A DNA stretch of 64,000 nucleotides, from the NCBI RefSeq assembly GCF_026314295.1, contig NZ_CP111108.1:434001-498000 (forward strand), given 5' to 3'. This DNA is from Caproicibacterium sp. BJN0003 (GTDB lineage: Bacteria; Bacillota; Clostridia; Oscillospirales; Acutalibacteraceae). The position numbers and the translations under genes were made by a program. Shown in pieces: positions 16,061-25,500 of the stretch. The notes below the pieces were generated by a model. That model was not told the origin of the DNA. It did no database searches and saw nothing but the letters and a program-made list of their open reading frames with translations. Positions within the stretch are counted from its first letter, which is position 1, and every line of letters begins with the position of its first letter.

Positions 16061-17116
16061 TCATGCTCTATAAAGATTGTTGATGTTTACAGCGGCCGTG
16101 ACATCTCCGCCAATGCCAATAACTGCGCGGTCGCCGGAAAGTTCTAGAATGTTGTAGGTGGTCTGGTACACAAAGTCTGCAAGGTTGTTTCCGTCATAAT
16201 CGCAAGCGCCGGATTGTACCTTGACGTTGTCACCTATTCCGATAGCAGCTGCAGGAGCAGAGCTGTCACTATACTGTTCGCGGATATCTCCATCGTTTAC
16301 CCAGCACATCCCGTTGTCCAAAAGGTATGGGTTTGCGGCGCCTTCTGCGATGTATGTAATGACGCCATGATTTTTGAGCATATCTTCTGCTAGAATTGCT
16401 TTGCTGTTTGGTGCGGTGCTGGACGTATAGCAGGTAGAAAACACAACGTCCTCACCGATGCCGTGTGCATTACCGGACGGCTGTTCCGCCGATGCCTCCG
16501 ACTGCTGCGGGGCAGGAGAGGGAGCGCCTTCCCAAAGAGGACACTTGTCCGATTCGTTGCCGTCGAAGTTTCGACCGCAAATGTTAAGGCAATCCGTAAA
16601 TTGCCAAAGGTGATGAGATGCGGGGCTGGTGCAGTGGTCAGCCCACTGTGCAATCCACTTGTCGTAACGATCAAGCCGGCCGCCGGCAAGACAGCCATCG
16701 ATCCAAGACTGGCTTGCATAAATACCGGAATAGTTTCCATCTGCCTCCATGGCACTGCAGAAGATATCACAGATGGACTGCAGCTGATCATTAGACGGAA
16801 ATCCGTTGTTGCGTTTATATCCGTCCGCATCCTCCATGTCGTACCAAACACCCATAGGCGGGACTCTGCCGGCCAAAATCCGACGGGCATGAGCTACCTC
16901 ACTTCGGGCGTCGTTATCGTTGAGGGCATATCCGTAAAGATAAGCGCCCCAGGGCTTTCCCATTTGTTCGCAAAGTGCAACGGTATTTTCAAATTCGCTG
17001 TCGTCCTGCGACTGGATATCAGATCCAAACCCGAGTCTGATTATTACAAAGTCCACATTTTGCAGCACATCACGGGTGATTCTCCCATTGTGCTCGCTTG
17101 TGTCAATTCCTCTCAT
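16061..17116 (-). CDS. Endolysin, GH25 muramidase with C-terminal SH3-like cell-wall binding region
   Basis: 351 aa. Residues 1-195 are a GH25 (lysozyme) domain: RGIDTSEHNG with the first conserved Asp, VIIRLGFGS, WGAYLYGYA, WYDMEDAD holding the catalytic Asp/Glu, GIYASQSWID and the closing HLWQFTD. GH25 enzymes cut the N-acetylmuramic acid to N-acetylglucosamine bond of peptidoglycan. A Pro/Ser/Glu linker (about 197-220) leads to a C-terminal part with VDGNNLADFVYQTTYNILELSGD-like SH3 features and a FSTCYTSSTAP-AEDMLKNHGVIT repeat, likely wall binding. No signal peptide, so export depends on the adjacent holin. Confidence 0.92.
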   Translation of the reverse strand: MRGIDTSEHNGRITRDVLQNVDFVIIRLGFGSDIQSQDDSEFENTVALCEQMGKPWGAYLYGYALNDNDARSEVAHARRILAGRVPPMGVWYDMEDADGYKRNNGFPSNDQLQSICDIFCSAMEADGNYSGIYASQSWIDGCLAGGRLDRYDKWIAQWADHCTSPASHHLWQFTDCLNICGRNFDGNESDKCPLWEGAPSPAPQQSEASAEQPSGNAHGIGEDVVFSTCYTSSTAPNSKAILAEDMLKNHGVITYIAEGAANPYLLDNGMCWVNDGDIREQYSDSSAPAAAIGIGDNVKVQSGACDYDGNNLADFVYQTTYNILELSGDRAVIGIGGDVTAAVNINNLYRA

Positions 17117-17130
17117 GATTTTTATCCTCC

Positions 17131-18012
17131 TTATTGTGTATCGTGCCTTTTCCCGCTGGAATCGTAAGCTGAGATCAAGACAAAGTGGGGCTTTCCACTT
17201 GCATCATAGGCAGTCACGAGTCCAACGTGTTTTTTGCCGGCTGAGTCGTACACCGTGATCACACCGGATTTAACCTCCACGCCAATCCAGCAAATGGGGG
17301 AGGATGGATAAGATCCGTACCACTCGTGTACTTCCCAGACAGCGTAATAAACCCAGCCTTTTTTAAAGTCCTTGTTGGCTGCTATTATCCGATTGTAGTA
17401 ATTATCTTTGCCATACTGATCAAGTATTTTGCTCGGTACCGTCTGAATACTTGTTCCGGATCCAACGTACAGCCGCGCACCGAGTCCGTCGGTAACTTCG
17501 AAGTGGTCAAAGTTTGCATTGCCCTGTGTGCTGGATTTGCTCCACGATAACGTGATCGCCATTCCGATCGGCACTTGTGTTTTAGATACATTTGCGGACG
17601 GAGCGCCGGCAGGATAATAGGGGCGTGCGGGAATTGTAAGAGTCCCGTCGACTTCGCCGTTGTTGCCGGCAGGACCGTATCCGTTGACCGTATCGCCCCA
17701 GTATTTTCCGAATACGGTAACGTTATAATCACTGGAACCCCGGCTAAAGTCCCAGGAACCTTCTACTTGTCCGACCCAGTTTCCGTTTCCGCTGTAAATT
17801 CCTTCTCCGTCCGCGCTGTAGTTTTCAACACCGCACTGCGTATGAACACCATATTCACTCATTCCACCATTGATACAGGCAGTGGATGTATGTACATGAA
17901 CTCGTGCCGTATATTCGCTGATAATTTCGACATATGCGGATAAGTATGCTTGGGTTGTGCTGCTACCCCAGTAATAACTGTAGTCACTATTGCCGCCATA
18001 CCATTCAGCCAC
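17131..18012 (-). CDS. Phage tail-associated protein with FN3-like domain and C-terminal YDxSGKxH repeats
   Basis: 293 aa, starting at GTG 18012 with GGAAGTGATTT upstream. The N-terminal ~110 residues are Gly/Tyr/Ser-rich beta structure (WYGGNSDYSYYWG and similar), residues about 130-250 look like a fibronectin-type fold (APSANVSKTQVPIGMAITLSW), and the last ~45 residues are three tandem 14-residue units of the form xxxYDSSGKxHxxx. Such features occur in distal tail and host-recognition proteins. It lies between the fibre gene and the endolysin. Not a recognised named family; a receptor-binding or virion surface role is inference. Confidence 0.6.
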   Translation of the reverse strand: MAEWYGGNSDYSYYWGSSTTQAYLSAYVEIISEYTARVHVHTSTACINGGMSEYGVHTQCGVENYSADGEGIYSGNGNWVGQVEGSWDFSRGSSDYNVTVFGKYWGDTVNGYGPAGNNGEVDGTLTIPARPYYPAGAPSANVSKTQVPIGMAITLSWSKSSTQGNANFDHFEVTDGLGARLYVGSGTSIQTVPSKILDQYGKDNYYNRIIAANKDFKKGWVYYAVWEVHEWYGSYPSSPICWIGVEVKSGVITVYDSAGKKHVGLVTAYDASGKPHFVLISAYDSSGKRHDTQ

Positions 18013-18027
18013 CTAAATCACTTCCAA

Positions 18028-19005
18028 TCATAATAGTTGAATATAAAAGCTGTTGGCGGCTGCGGTGGTAGGCGCTGCCGAGGTGCCCCAATTAATCCCC
18101 ATTGCATGCAGACCATCTACACGGTTATTACATCCGTGACCGCCGTTTGCGATTGGCAGCGGACCGGTTGTATTGCCTAATCCAGCCGCATTGCGAAAAG
18201 CAGGAAGTGACTTCTGCCCGGTACCGCCCTGCTCCAGAGGGACAACACCGTTACTGTTCAGTCCGGCAATTCCGTTTGCCTGACCTTTGCTGTCTGATAT
18301 GGCATTGATCAGATTCAGTAAATGCCCTGCCGTATCGCTGCCAAGTGTGTTTTTAATTCCTGCAAACCAGGTATCAAAATTACTTTCCGACTGTGCGGTA
18401 AATGTATCGTACCAGTGTTTGAAATCTGCTTCGTTTGCTGTCTTCTTGTCAGCAAACCATGATTCCATCTGAGAGAGTAAAGTGTCTGTTTTTACCTGAT
18501 TGATGACCCCTGTTACAAGGCCGCAGAGATTTGTATCCAGCCTGGTGTCCCGAATATTTGACTGCGTGATTTTTGTAACTCCTCTGGAAAGACTGATTTC
18601 AGCGAGGCAAAGTTCATATATGTCTGACGTTCGCTCTAAAGCGGGGGCAGCCCCGTTCGATCCGGCCTTCACTTCGAAATGAATATCCCGGTCTATTTGA
18701 TCCAGCTGTGCTACAATGCGGTATATCGTCGTAGCATCGGGGGTTGGGACAGTCAAAGTGCTGCTTCCCAAATCATACGCATACCAGCCGTTGATAAAAA
18801 TATCTCCCGGCTTTAATGTCACAACTAAGCCGTCCCCGGCGACTACCTGAAAATTATCAGATGTCTTTCCATAAACACCGTTCGAAAGAAACATGGAATG
18901 ATATCGCGCGAAGTATTGATCATCAACAGCACGGTCTGAGATCGGAAGTCCGTCTGTTGTTTCTCCTGTTTTAATACCGGGAAAGATTCCGTATTTTAGT
19001 GCCAT
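18028..19005 (-). CDS. Tail fibre / receptor-binding protein
   Basis: 325 aa. The first ~150 residues form a baseplate-attachment region (DQYFARYHSMFLSNGVYG, LKPGDIFINGWYAYD, RIVAQLDQIDRDIHFEVK) seen in upper-fibre proteins of Clostridia siphoviruses. The middle is helical (LLSQMESWFADKK, HWYDTFTAQSESNFDTWF) and the end carries the phage-fibre repeat signature VVPLEQGGTGQKSL and LPIANGGHG. Such fibres bind cell-surface sugars. Its start overlaps the stop of a small XkdX-like gene in a TAATG arrangement. Confidence 0.8.
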   Translation of the reverse strand: MALKYGIFPGIKTGETTDGLPISDRAVDDQYFARYHSMFLSNGVYGKTSDNFQVVAGDGLVVTLKPGDIFINGWYAYDLGSSTLTVPTPDATTIYRIVAQLDQIDRDIHFEVKAGSNGAAPALERTSDIYELCLAEISLSRGVTKITQSNIRDTRLDTNLCGLVTGVINQVKTDTLLSQMESWFADKKTANEADFKHWYDTFTAQSESNFDTWFAGIKNTLGSDTAGHLLNLINAISDSKGQANGIAGLNSNGVVPLEQGGTGQKSLPAFRNAAGLGNTTGPLPIANGGHGCNNRVDGLHAMGINWGTSAAPTTAAANSFYIQLL

Positions 19006-19139
19006 TATTTTTCACCCCCTGTAATTTCATCGGCTTCCGCCTGTGTCAGATTTTTCCCAATAAGAGAGTGAATCTGATCGACGGTAACGCGCCCTAGTTT
19101 ATACTGAAGCATTAAAAAATTGGCGCTCGCACTCATCAT
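19005..19139 (-). CDS. XkdX-like small phage protein (44 aa)
   Basis: This 44-aa gene starts with two ATG codons at 19139 and ends at 19005. The sequence MMSASANFLMLQYKL, then VTVDQIHSLIGKNLTQAEADEI and a GGEK end, matches the short XkdX family (about 40-50 aa) found between tail-fibre genes in Firmicute phages, although its role in the tail is unknown. It overlaps both neighbours: its start overlaps the stop of the upstream gene and its stop forms TAATG with the fibre start. This tight packing supports it being real. Confidence 0.82.
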   Translation of the reverse strand: MMSASANFLMLQYKLGRVTVDQIHSLIGKNLTQAEADEITGGEK

Positions 19140-19498
19140 TACGCATTACCTCCAATCATCTGGGACAACAGTAATTCTTCTACCGCCGCCAGTCGATCAG
19201 GAATAGTCGGCGTGCTTTTTTGCTTTTCGATTGCTGCCAGTTCGGCAGCGGTATAGGGGATATAGCGCTTTATATCCTCGTACGTGTCATAAGCGTCGCA
19301 GCCCAATACTCCCGGTACGTCGATAACTTTTTCAACATCTTTTCCGCCGTTTTCATATTCTTTTATAACTTCAATATGCGACTGCTCTGCAACAGCCGTC
19401 ACGGCGTCATGGTGGATTGTCAACTTGTCCAGTTCCAGGTGTCCTTTTTCTAAATCTGGATTCAAGATTTCATTGCCATGCTGATCTAAAATTTTCAT
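19139..19498 (-). CDS. Small tail-region protein of unknown function
   Basis: 119 aa from ATG 19498, chosen because AAAGGAG lies just upstream; the longer upstream frame lacks a ribosome site. Begins MKILDQHGNEILNPDLEKG, has a charged middle and ends with a helix (RLAAVEELLLSQMIGG). The N-terminal LDQHGNEI and later IPYTAAELA pattern are commonly seen in XkdW-like proteins that precede XkdX in PBSX-like tails. XkdW likeness is tentative. Located between the Gp37-like protein and the XkdX gene. Confidence 0.65.
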   Translation of the reverse strand: MKILDQHGNEILNPDLEKGHLELDKLTIHHDAVTAVAEQSHIEVIKEYENGGKDVEKVIDVPGVLGCDAYDTYEDIKRYIPYTAAELAAIEKQKSTPTIPDRLAAVEELLLSQMIGGNA

Positions 19499-19514
19499 AA
19501 CTTTTATTCTCCTT

Positions 19515-21071
19515 TTAAGACAACCGTTTCCACATATGAACACCAACATATGGAGGCATAATATCCATTGCTTTTCCACCTCCGCCTAAAGCTCCAATCC
19601 AATCAGTCGGATCGTTTGTAAGATAGTCTCTGGCTCGTACTTGTACGGTGCTGCCATCGTGATTATTGTCGACTGTATAATATCCGTGCGTATAGAGTCC
19701 TACATTGGGTAGATTGTCTTGCGAGATGGTCTTTGTTTTGCTGCCGCCGTAATATGTTCCATTCTTCATTTCATCTTGAGTTGAGCCATAAAGAAAAACA
19801 TCTTCCTGCCGCATCCATGTACCGCCTAAAAAAGATGCAGGACTCACATTTTTAAAAGAAATATAATAAGTACCGACTGGAAAAACATATGTTAATAAGT
19901 CTGCTTTCGTTAAATAGCCTGTGGGAATTCCTTTTAAGTCTGAATATTCTCCGGAACGCGCAACTGGTGAAAGCTGCGGAGTTTCAGCGCTCTTGCCGAC
20001 TTCGTTTACCTCGCGTTTGACCTTTCCTAATATGGTAGACGGAGATTTCCCCAGTGTGGGGGTGACGGTATGAGAGCCGTTCTCCCAAACTTCTTCAATT
20101 TCCTCCACTCGGGCAGTATATTTAATCCCGGTCTCCTGATCGATCACCGTTCCGAGATCGCCCAAATCGTAATCTTCACGGTAAACCAGGGTGTTGGAAG
20201 TCAGCACCGAGAAATCAGCGGATTCCGCAATCGGATATTGGGTGAGCTTTTCCTTTCCTCTCTGAATGAGTTTTGCTTGGTATGTGGTATCGGTATCATC
20301 TTTTTCCCGCTGTAAATCGCGGGCATCAACCCAAAGCTCCTTTCTCGGATTGCCGTTTGTTTGGTCAACGGTCACGATAATACGGTCAGCATCTTCACCT
20401 TCACCAGCGACATATGCAAAGTTGCGGTAATCTCCGGCGCTGCGGGTATAAGTGGATAGGGAGGATGTTTCCTCTTCGTCTGAGAACACTGCGAGCGAGT
20501 GAACGGCTTGATTTTCCGTGCGGTCAAGCCCCTGCCATATTTCGGCGTACATTTGGTCATGAGGATAATCGTACAGAATCCGGAATCCACATTCCTGCGG
20601 TGTTGCAATCTCTCTGATTTTTGAAAGCAGATCGTCCCCTCTGGTTTGCACCGGTACCGGCGTTCCGAGACCGTGCATTGCCCCTAGAGACAGCTTGGCT
20701 ATTTTTCGCTTGCTGTCAGCCGGGGTAATGCAGTAGTTTGTGATCCATTCCCGCGCCCAGACTTCCGGTGTCTTGGTACCTGTGACGATGTCGGTAATTA
20801 AACGGCCGCAAAGGATATCCTCTAAGAAATGACCTTTTACAATGGTGTCGTGTTTCTCTTTATCGTAGGACACATCTTGAATGATCCCGGTTTCAACCAG
20901 TCCCTTAGACCAGATGTATTCTGCTCCCATAAAAAGCGGAAAATATTTTGGAGAACAGTGAAGTTCAAAATTTCCCGTTTCATAATATTTGCGGTCCCAG
21001 ATTAAAGAAGAGAAATCATCGAGCGCACCGAGCTCTGCGAAATCAGCATTTAAGATAATTAAATCGATCAA
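19515..21071 (-). CDS. Gp37-like siphovirus tail protein with C-terminal baseplate collar-type domain
   Basis: 518 aa. Residues 1-360 match the ReqiPepy6 Gp37-like family: IDLIILNADFAELGALDDF, SLIWDRKYYETGNFELH, the IIQDVSYD region and later LTQYPIAESADFSV plus EDYDLGDLGTV. These are tail-tip proteins related to the base hub. From about 400 a second domain begins with FPVGTYYISFKNVSP and FLGGTWMRQEDVFLYG and ends PPYVGVHMWKRLS, the fibre-end domain found on many Firmicute phage baseplates. The gene follows Dit by 3 bp. So the protein likely links the tail tip to host recognition. Confidence 0.82.
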   Translation of the reverse strand: MIDLIILNADFAELGALDDFSSLIWDRKYYETGNFELHCSPKYFPLFMGAEYIWSKGLVETGIIQDVSYDKEKHDTIVKGHFLEDILCGRLITDIVTGTKTPEVWAREWITNYCITPADSKRKIAKLSLGAMHGLGTPVPVQTRGDDLLSKIREIATPQECGFRILYDYPHDQMYAEIWQGLDRTENQAVHSLAVFSDEEETSSLSTYTRSAGDYRNFAYVAGEGEDADRIIVTVDQTNGNPRKELWVDARDLQREKDDTDTTYQAKLIQRGKEKLTQYPIAESADFSVLTSNTLVYREDYDLGDLGTVIDQETGIKYTARVEEIEEVWENGSHTVTPTLGKSPSTILGKVKREVNEVGKSAETPQLSPVARSGEYSDLKGIPTGYLTKADLLTYVFPVGTYYISFKNVSPASFLGGTWMRQEDVFLYGSTQDEMKNGTYYGGSKTKTISQDNLPNVGLYTHGYYTVDNNHDGSTVQVRARDYLTNDPTDWIGALGGGGKAMDIMPPYVGVHMWKRLS

Positions 21072-21074
21072 TCT

Positions 21075-21935
21075 TTACACCCCCAAATATTTTGCAGACC
21101 AGCGGGGATATACCTCTAAATTGGTATACCCATCATCTGCGGTATAAGAAAGCGTATTTTCTCCTTCCAAAATCTGAAAGAAGGTACTGGTGCGGTCTTT
21201 TTTCTGACTGATGTTGACCCCGTTTAACTCAATGCGTTTATTTCCGTGTTCGGTCGTAACGACTAAATGATCTCCGGCTTTCATGTCTACGATTACTCGT
21301 AAAAATTCTCCGGTTGTCAAATTGTCTATTCGTGGGTTCTTTACGACGTTTGTTGCAATGAATTCTATTTCGAGTCCGGTCGATACGGCGCCGGGATTTA
21401 TGACAGTTAGTTCATTGTTGTATTTGCGGTATGCCAAAGTAAGGTTTGTTCCCTTGAAAATCGAAAACGGCGTCAAGAGTACCGGCACTTTCCCGGCGAT
21501 ATTGTCTGAAAACTCATCCCCGATAAAATAGGGGTTGGGGCAGGTAAGCTCAAAATAAAAAGCGAACGGATCGTAAAGATTCGCTCGCTTATCTTTAAAA
21601 ACGGTTGTCCGATAGGAAATATGACGTTCTGTTCCGCAGTAATTTACAGTTAATACACCGGGATGATGTACTACAAAGAAATCCTCTATTTGATGACGTA
21701 TTAATTCCGTATCGCCGCTACCGCGATATTCTGCCTCTATTGCAACTACTCGTGGTTCCACACGATATCCGAGTTCCTGACTTCCGTCGAATTGGGCGTT
21801 TGCTTTTAAATTGTAGGTAATATCAGAAGATTCAATCCCTTCAATGGTTAGAATGCCGTAGTTCGTTCCGGTACCCATGGACAAGGTGTGATTGTTGCTT
21901 TTAAGTGTCAATGTGAGCTGCTTTTTATCAATCAT
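21075..21935 (-). CDS. Distal tail protein (Dit, siphovirus tail component)
   Basis: 286 aa, the usual size for Dit-like proteins. Features include an N-terminal beta region with YRVEPRVVAIEAEYRG, then HHPGVLTVNYCGTERHISYR and the conserved DPFAFYFELTCPNPYF segment, followed by a galectin-like C-terminal half ending NLEVYPRWSAKYLGV. Dit forms the hexameric hub that joins tail tube and tail tip in Gram-positive siphophages. It overlaps the tape measure gene by 8 bp. Confidence 0.88.
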   Translation of the reverse strand: MIDKKQLTLTLKSNNHTLSMGTGTNYGILTIEGIESSDITYNLKANAQFDGSQELGYRVEPRVVAIEAEYRGSGDTELIRHQIEDFFVVHHPGVLTVNYCGTERHISYRTTVFKDKRANLYDPFAFYFELTCPNPYFIGDEFSDNIAGKVPVLLTPFSIFKGTNLTLAYRKYNNELTVINPGAVSTGLEIEFIATNVVKNPRIDNLTTGEFLRVIVDMKAGDHLVVTTEHGNKRIELNGVNISQKKDRTSTFFQILEGENTLSYTADDGYTNLEVYPRWSAKYLGV

Positions 21936-24900
21936 AGGCTAATTCCCTCTTTGCGCGTTTTACGGCTCTTGCATGAGCCTGTGGGGTAGGAACCGGTTCG
22001 TAGAAATTAAAGGTATCATTGCTGGAAACGTTGGGAGTGCTGCTTTCTGATCCTCGGGAAGGAATACGATAATAGTCAGCGGCTCCTACAACTGCAGCGG
22101 AAGTGTTTGCAGACTCTGACCGTACAGATTCCCGCATAGCGGTAATAACACCGGAAAGCTTTGCAGGGGAGAACTGCCGCACAATTCCCTTTGCAATCTC
22201 GTTATATACGGACTGCTTTAAAGGTAAAAGTGCTTCGTGCCCCTTTTCTCCGTACTCATTGACACCGGTAACCGGATCCCAAAGCCTAGTTCGGTGTGTA
22301 AAAACGCCGACGGCACCGTCTGCATGTTTGCTGATCTGATATCCACCGTTTGCGTATCCGGTAACGCCGCCGTTTGCTCGTCTTACATAGAGTGGACCTT
22401 CCTCTCCTCTGGCTTGCGGATTATCATATACGACTTCACCCTGAACTACAATCCGACTGGTAGCGTTAGACTTAACATAATTGTTGAAGGCCCATAAATC
22501 ATTGGAAAGTTTGTCCCAATCAACTTCTGATGCAATTGTTACCGTTATGGGTGATTTAGATTGTGCCGTTTGATTCATTCCATCGATTTTTGCCCCAGTG
22601 GCTTGACGATCTTGGGCGTCTGTAGCGCTCCACCCATCAAGGAAGGCCTGGCCTTCTTTATCGCCACCGGTGTACATCAATCCAACACCGTCATCAATTT
22701 TTAAGCCCATACCTTCCAAAGCTTTATTCACGGTATCCTGTGCGCCGGGGGGCAGCTTTGTAAGGGACAGCAGAAAGGAATCAACCATTTGTTGAGCAGA
22801 CGAATCCATTTCGGAAAATTTTCCACCGCTGTCGGCCACCATCTGAGTGAGGGTCCCAAGCTGTTTTTTTGTTTCAGCATCTAAGTCGGATGATAATTGG
22901 GAATTAAGATCAGTAAGAACATTATTATGACGATTGTTTTCCTGCTCTTCTTCCAGATGTATTTTACCGGTTGCATATCCCTCAGCAGCTCTTCTTGTAT
23001 AGCCCTTATTCATATAATCTTGTGTATATTCGTCATATTTGGCGTCAATAGCTGCTAGATTATCAGTGTGTTTCTGATTTTCTTCTTCTTCCTGTTGATT
23101 GATAGCAACTTGTTTGCTGAGCCAGTCTTGGGCAGCAGACGCACGAGAGGAATAGCCGTCAGCTACAATCGACCCTACCTGATCCTTTTTGCTTTCTGCG
23201 GCAGAGACAGCATCCTGACATTCTTGCGCAGCCTGTGCATCTGCAGTTTTTAACCATGCTTCGCCGTCTGCTCCCATTGTTTCAGCAGCCTTTTTATTTG
23301 ACGCCACTTTTGACATATAAGCATCTTCGGCGTATTTTTTAGTGCTTTCGCATTCTTCGTCGGCAGCTTTTATCATTCTATCGGATTGTGCCTGATATTC
23401 GTCTGCAGTTCCGGTAAAGCTGTCTTTTAAAGCCTGCGCCTGGTCAATTACAGCATCTTGCCGCCCTTTATGCAGTTCCAAAAACTGATTCGTGATGTCT
23501 TCCATCTGCTTTAATAAATCCTGCAGGCTCTGTACTTCTGCGCTGTTTGCATCGATTCGCCCGGCAGAATAATCAGCCGCGATTTGAGATATTTGCTGCT
23601 GAATCGAACTCATTTTATCTTTGAGCTCCACCTGCTTATCGGAAGCCATTAAGGTTGCATCATTAAATCCATCCATGGAACTTGTAGCGCTGTCCACTCC
23701 GGTTTGATAGTCCTTCATATACTTTGCTACTCCGGAATAAGCTTCTCCCAGCTTATCCTGGGAGTCGGCGAGTAAATCTGCACTGCTGGCAGCTTTTTGC
23801 TGTGTGGCAGAATAAATCGCGATTCCTGCGCCGACGGCGGCGATTAGGGTAATCACCACGCCTAGAGGACCGCCAAGAGCAGCACAAGCCGCGTCCCATG
23901 CGGCAGTTGCAGCAGTCGCAAGTGTGATTTTGCCAGTTAAGACACCAACGATCCCCTGCATGATTGTCATTTTGCCAGAAGTGGCATAGGTTGCGATCGC
24001 TGCGGCGTCCTGTGCTTTCGAAAAAGTATCCCACATTTTAGCGGCGTCTTTGATTTTGGCAATGATTTTCACGAACTCGGATACGGCTTTTCCTGCTGAA
24101 GATAAATCCTTCGTAGTGCCTTTGATTGCAGACCAAGTCTTAAAGCCGACTCCTACGGATGCAATTAGGGGCAGCAGATTGTTAATATTTCCTGCAAGGA
24201 AGGACACGGCAGAAGAAACGACCGGCAATAAAGCATTGACGATTTTGCAAATATCCGCTATTACATTTTTGACGGTAACCCCTAAACCAGGGAGGGCGGA
24301 TTGCACGGATGCGGCAATTTGAGAGAATCCTGATTTTACGGTGTTCCCGACTTGAGTAATGTCCCGCCCAATATCGTACCCGAATAGTTGCTTTGCAAAA
24401 GCGGTAATCATATCAAGACCAGCCTGCCCGACTGCTGGAATAACGGTTGTAAGGGCCGAAAGAATGGACTGCCCAATGCTGATTGCCGATGCCGTGATCG
24501 TATCACTGTTGCTTGTAAGACCTTTGATAAAGGCTACAAGTACCGTGGTGCCGGTTTGCAGAAATTGAGGAGCATACCCTGCAGCCTTTGCGATTGCTTG
24601 CGCTAACACATCACCGATTGCCGGTATTAATTCAGTAGTTCCTCCATGTTTAAATGCAGCGGAAAGCTGAGATACCCACCCACTGGCAGTAGGAAGCAAA
24701 TCGTTTTTTAAAGTGTCCTGCATGCCCTGAGAAACATCACCGAGAAGAGTCATAACGTTGTCTTTCAGGGTGGAAAGCTGGCCATTAAAGGTTTTGCTTT
24801 GTGCTTCCATCGCACCGTAGAACTGTCCGCCCTCGCTGGTAGCGGATTTGAACGCCTCTGCGACTTCCTGCGCAGAAATACCGCCGGCCTCCATACGCTT

Positions 24901-25443
24901 ACGGAGATCGCCCATGCTTTCGCCGGTCTTTTTGGAAATCTCACTCAGCGGGTTGAATCCGACGTTGATGCACTGAAGTAAATCTTGACCGGAAAGTTTT
25001 CCGGCACTGGAAATCTGCGAGAAAGCCAAGGTTAGTCCATCAAATTTTGCTTTATCGCCCTGAGAAATATCACCCAGCATTTTTAAGTCGGGCATGATGT
25101 CATTTGCGGAAGTCCCAAATGCAAGTAACGTTTGTGCGCCTTTTGAAAGATCAGACATTTCAAAAGGTGTTTTATCTGCAAAATCTTTAAGATTTGCAAT
25201 CATGCTTTGTGCTTTGCCGGCGGATCCCAGCATGGTTGTAAAAGAGGTTTGGTACTGTTCCATTTGGGCGTTGTACTTAATAATGGTACCAAGTGAAATC
25301 CCGCCGATCGCTGCAGAAATACCGCTGATTGTTTTTGTGATCCCGGATACTCCGGATTTAACGGTAGAGCCCAAATTGGATAAGCCTTTTTTGATCCCGG
25401 CCGTGTCTAGGTCCGTTAGAATTTTGATTGTACCGTCTGCCAA
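21928..25443 (-). CDS. Tail tape measure protein
   Basis: About 1171 aa. The start is set at TTG 25443, with GGAGG 7 bases upstream; an ATG at 25476 lies inside a hairpin and has no ribosome site. The N-terminus shows TMP features: DLDTAGIKKGLSNLG, then a tape-measure region with FTTMLGSAGKAQSMIANLK, DKTPFEMSDLSKGAQTLL and GQDLLQCINVGFNPLSEI. Long hydrophobic helices at about residues 290-560 and a charged coiled-coil part at about 600-900 follow. It sets tail length and leaves the virion during DNA injection. By length it suggests a tail of roughly 170 nm (inference from about 1.5 angstrom per residue). Confidence 0.93.
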   Translation of the reverse strand: MADGTIKILTDLDTAGIKKGLSNLGSTVKSGVSGITKTISGISAAIGGISLGTIIKYNAQMEQYQTSFTTMLGSAGKAQSMIANLKDFADKTPFEMSDLSKGAQTLLAFGTSANDIMPDLKMLGDISQGDKAKFDGLTLAFSQISSAGKLSGQDLLQCINVGFNPLSEISKKTGESMGDLRKRMEAGGISAQEVAEAFKSATSEGGQFYGAMEAQSKTFNGQLSTLKDNVMTLLGDVSQGMQDTLKNDLLPTASGWVSQLSAAFKHGGTTELIPAIGDVLAQAIAKAAGYAPQFLQTGTTVLVAFIKGLTSNSDTITASAISIGQSILSALTTVIPAVGQAGLDMITAFAKQLFGYDIGRDITQVGNTVKSGFSQIAASVQSALPGLGVTVKNVIADICKIVNALLPVVSSAVSFLAGNINNLLPLIASVGVGFKTWSAIKGTTKDLSSAGKAVSEFVKIIAKIKDAAKMWDTFSKAQDAAAIATYATSGKMTIMQGIVGVLTGKITLATAATAAWDAACAALGGPLGVVITLIAAVGAGIAIYSATQQKAASSADLLADSQDKLGEAYSGVAKYMKDYQTGVDSATSSMDGFNDATLMASDKQVELKDKMSSIQQQISQIAADYSAGRIDANSAEVQSLQDLLKQMEDITNQFLELHKGRQDAVIDQAQALKDSFTGTADEYQAQSDRMIKAADEECESTKKYAEDAYMSKVASNKKAAETMGADGEAWLKTADAQAAQECQDAVSAAESKKDQVGSIVADGYSSRASAAQDWLSKQVAINQQEEEENQKHTDNLAAIDAKYDEYTQDYMNKGYTRRAAEGYATGKIHLEEEQENNRHNNVLTDLNSQLSSDLDAETKKQLGTLTQMVADSGGKFSEMDSSAQQMVDSFLLSLTKLPPGAQDTVNKALEGMGLKIDDGVGLMYTGGDKEGQAFLDGWSATDAQDRQATGAKIDGMNQTAQSKSPITVTIASEVDWDKLSNDLWAFNNYVKSNATSRIVVQGEVVYDNPQARGEEGPLYVRRANGGVTGYANGGYQISKHADGAVGVFTHRTRLWDPVTGVNEYGEKGHEALLPLKQSVYNEIAKGIVRQFSPAKLSGVITAMRESVRSESANTSAAVVGAADYYRIPSRGSESSTPNVSSNDTFNFYEPVPTPQAHARAVKRAKRELAYD

Positions 25444-25463
25444 ATAATCACCTCCATTTGGGC

Positions 25464-25496
25464 ATAAAAAATCCATGCCCGGTTAAAGGCATGGAA
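25464..25496 (-). terminator. Terminator-like hairpin between tail chaperone genes and tape measure
   Basis: CCATGCC pairs with GGCATGG (7 bp), and on the minus strand an A then six T residues follow, so it looks like an intrinsic terminator inside the late operon, 5 bp past the upstream stop. It may lower tape-measure expression relative to tube and chaperone proteins, or be bypassed by antitermination. Confidence 0.6.
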
Positions 25497-25500
25497 AAAG

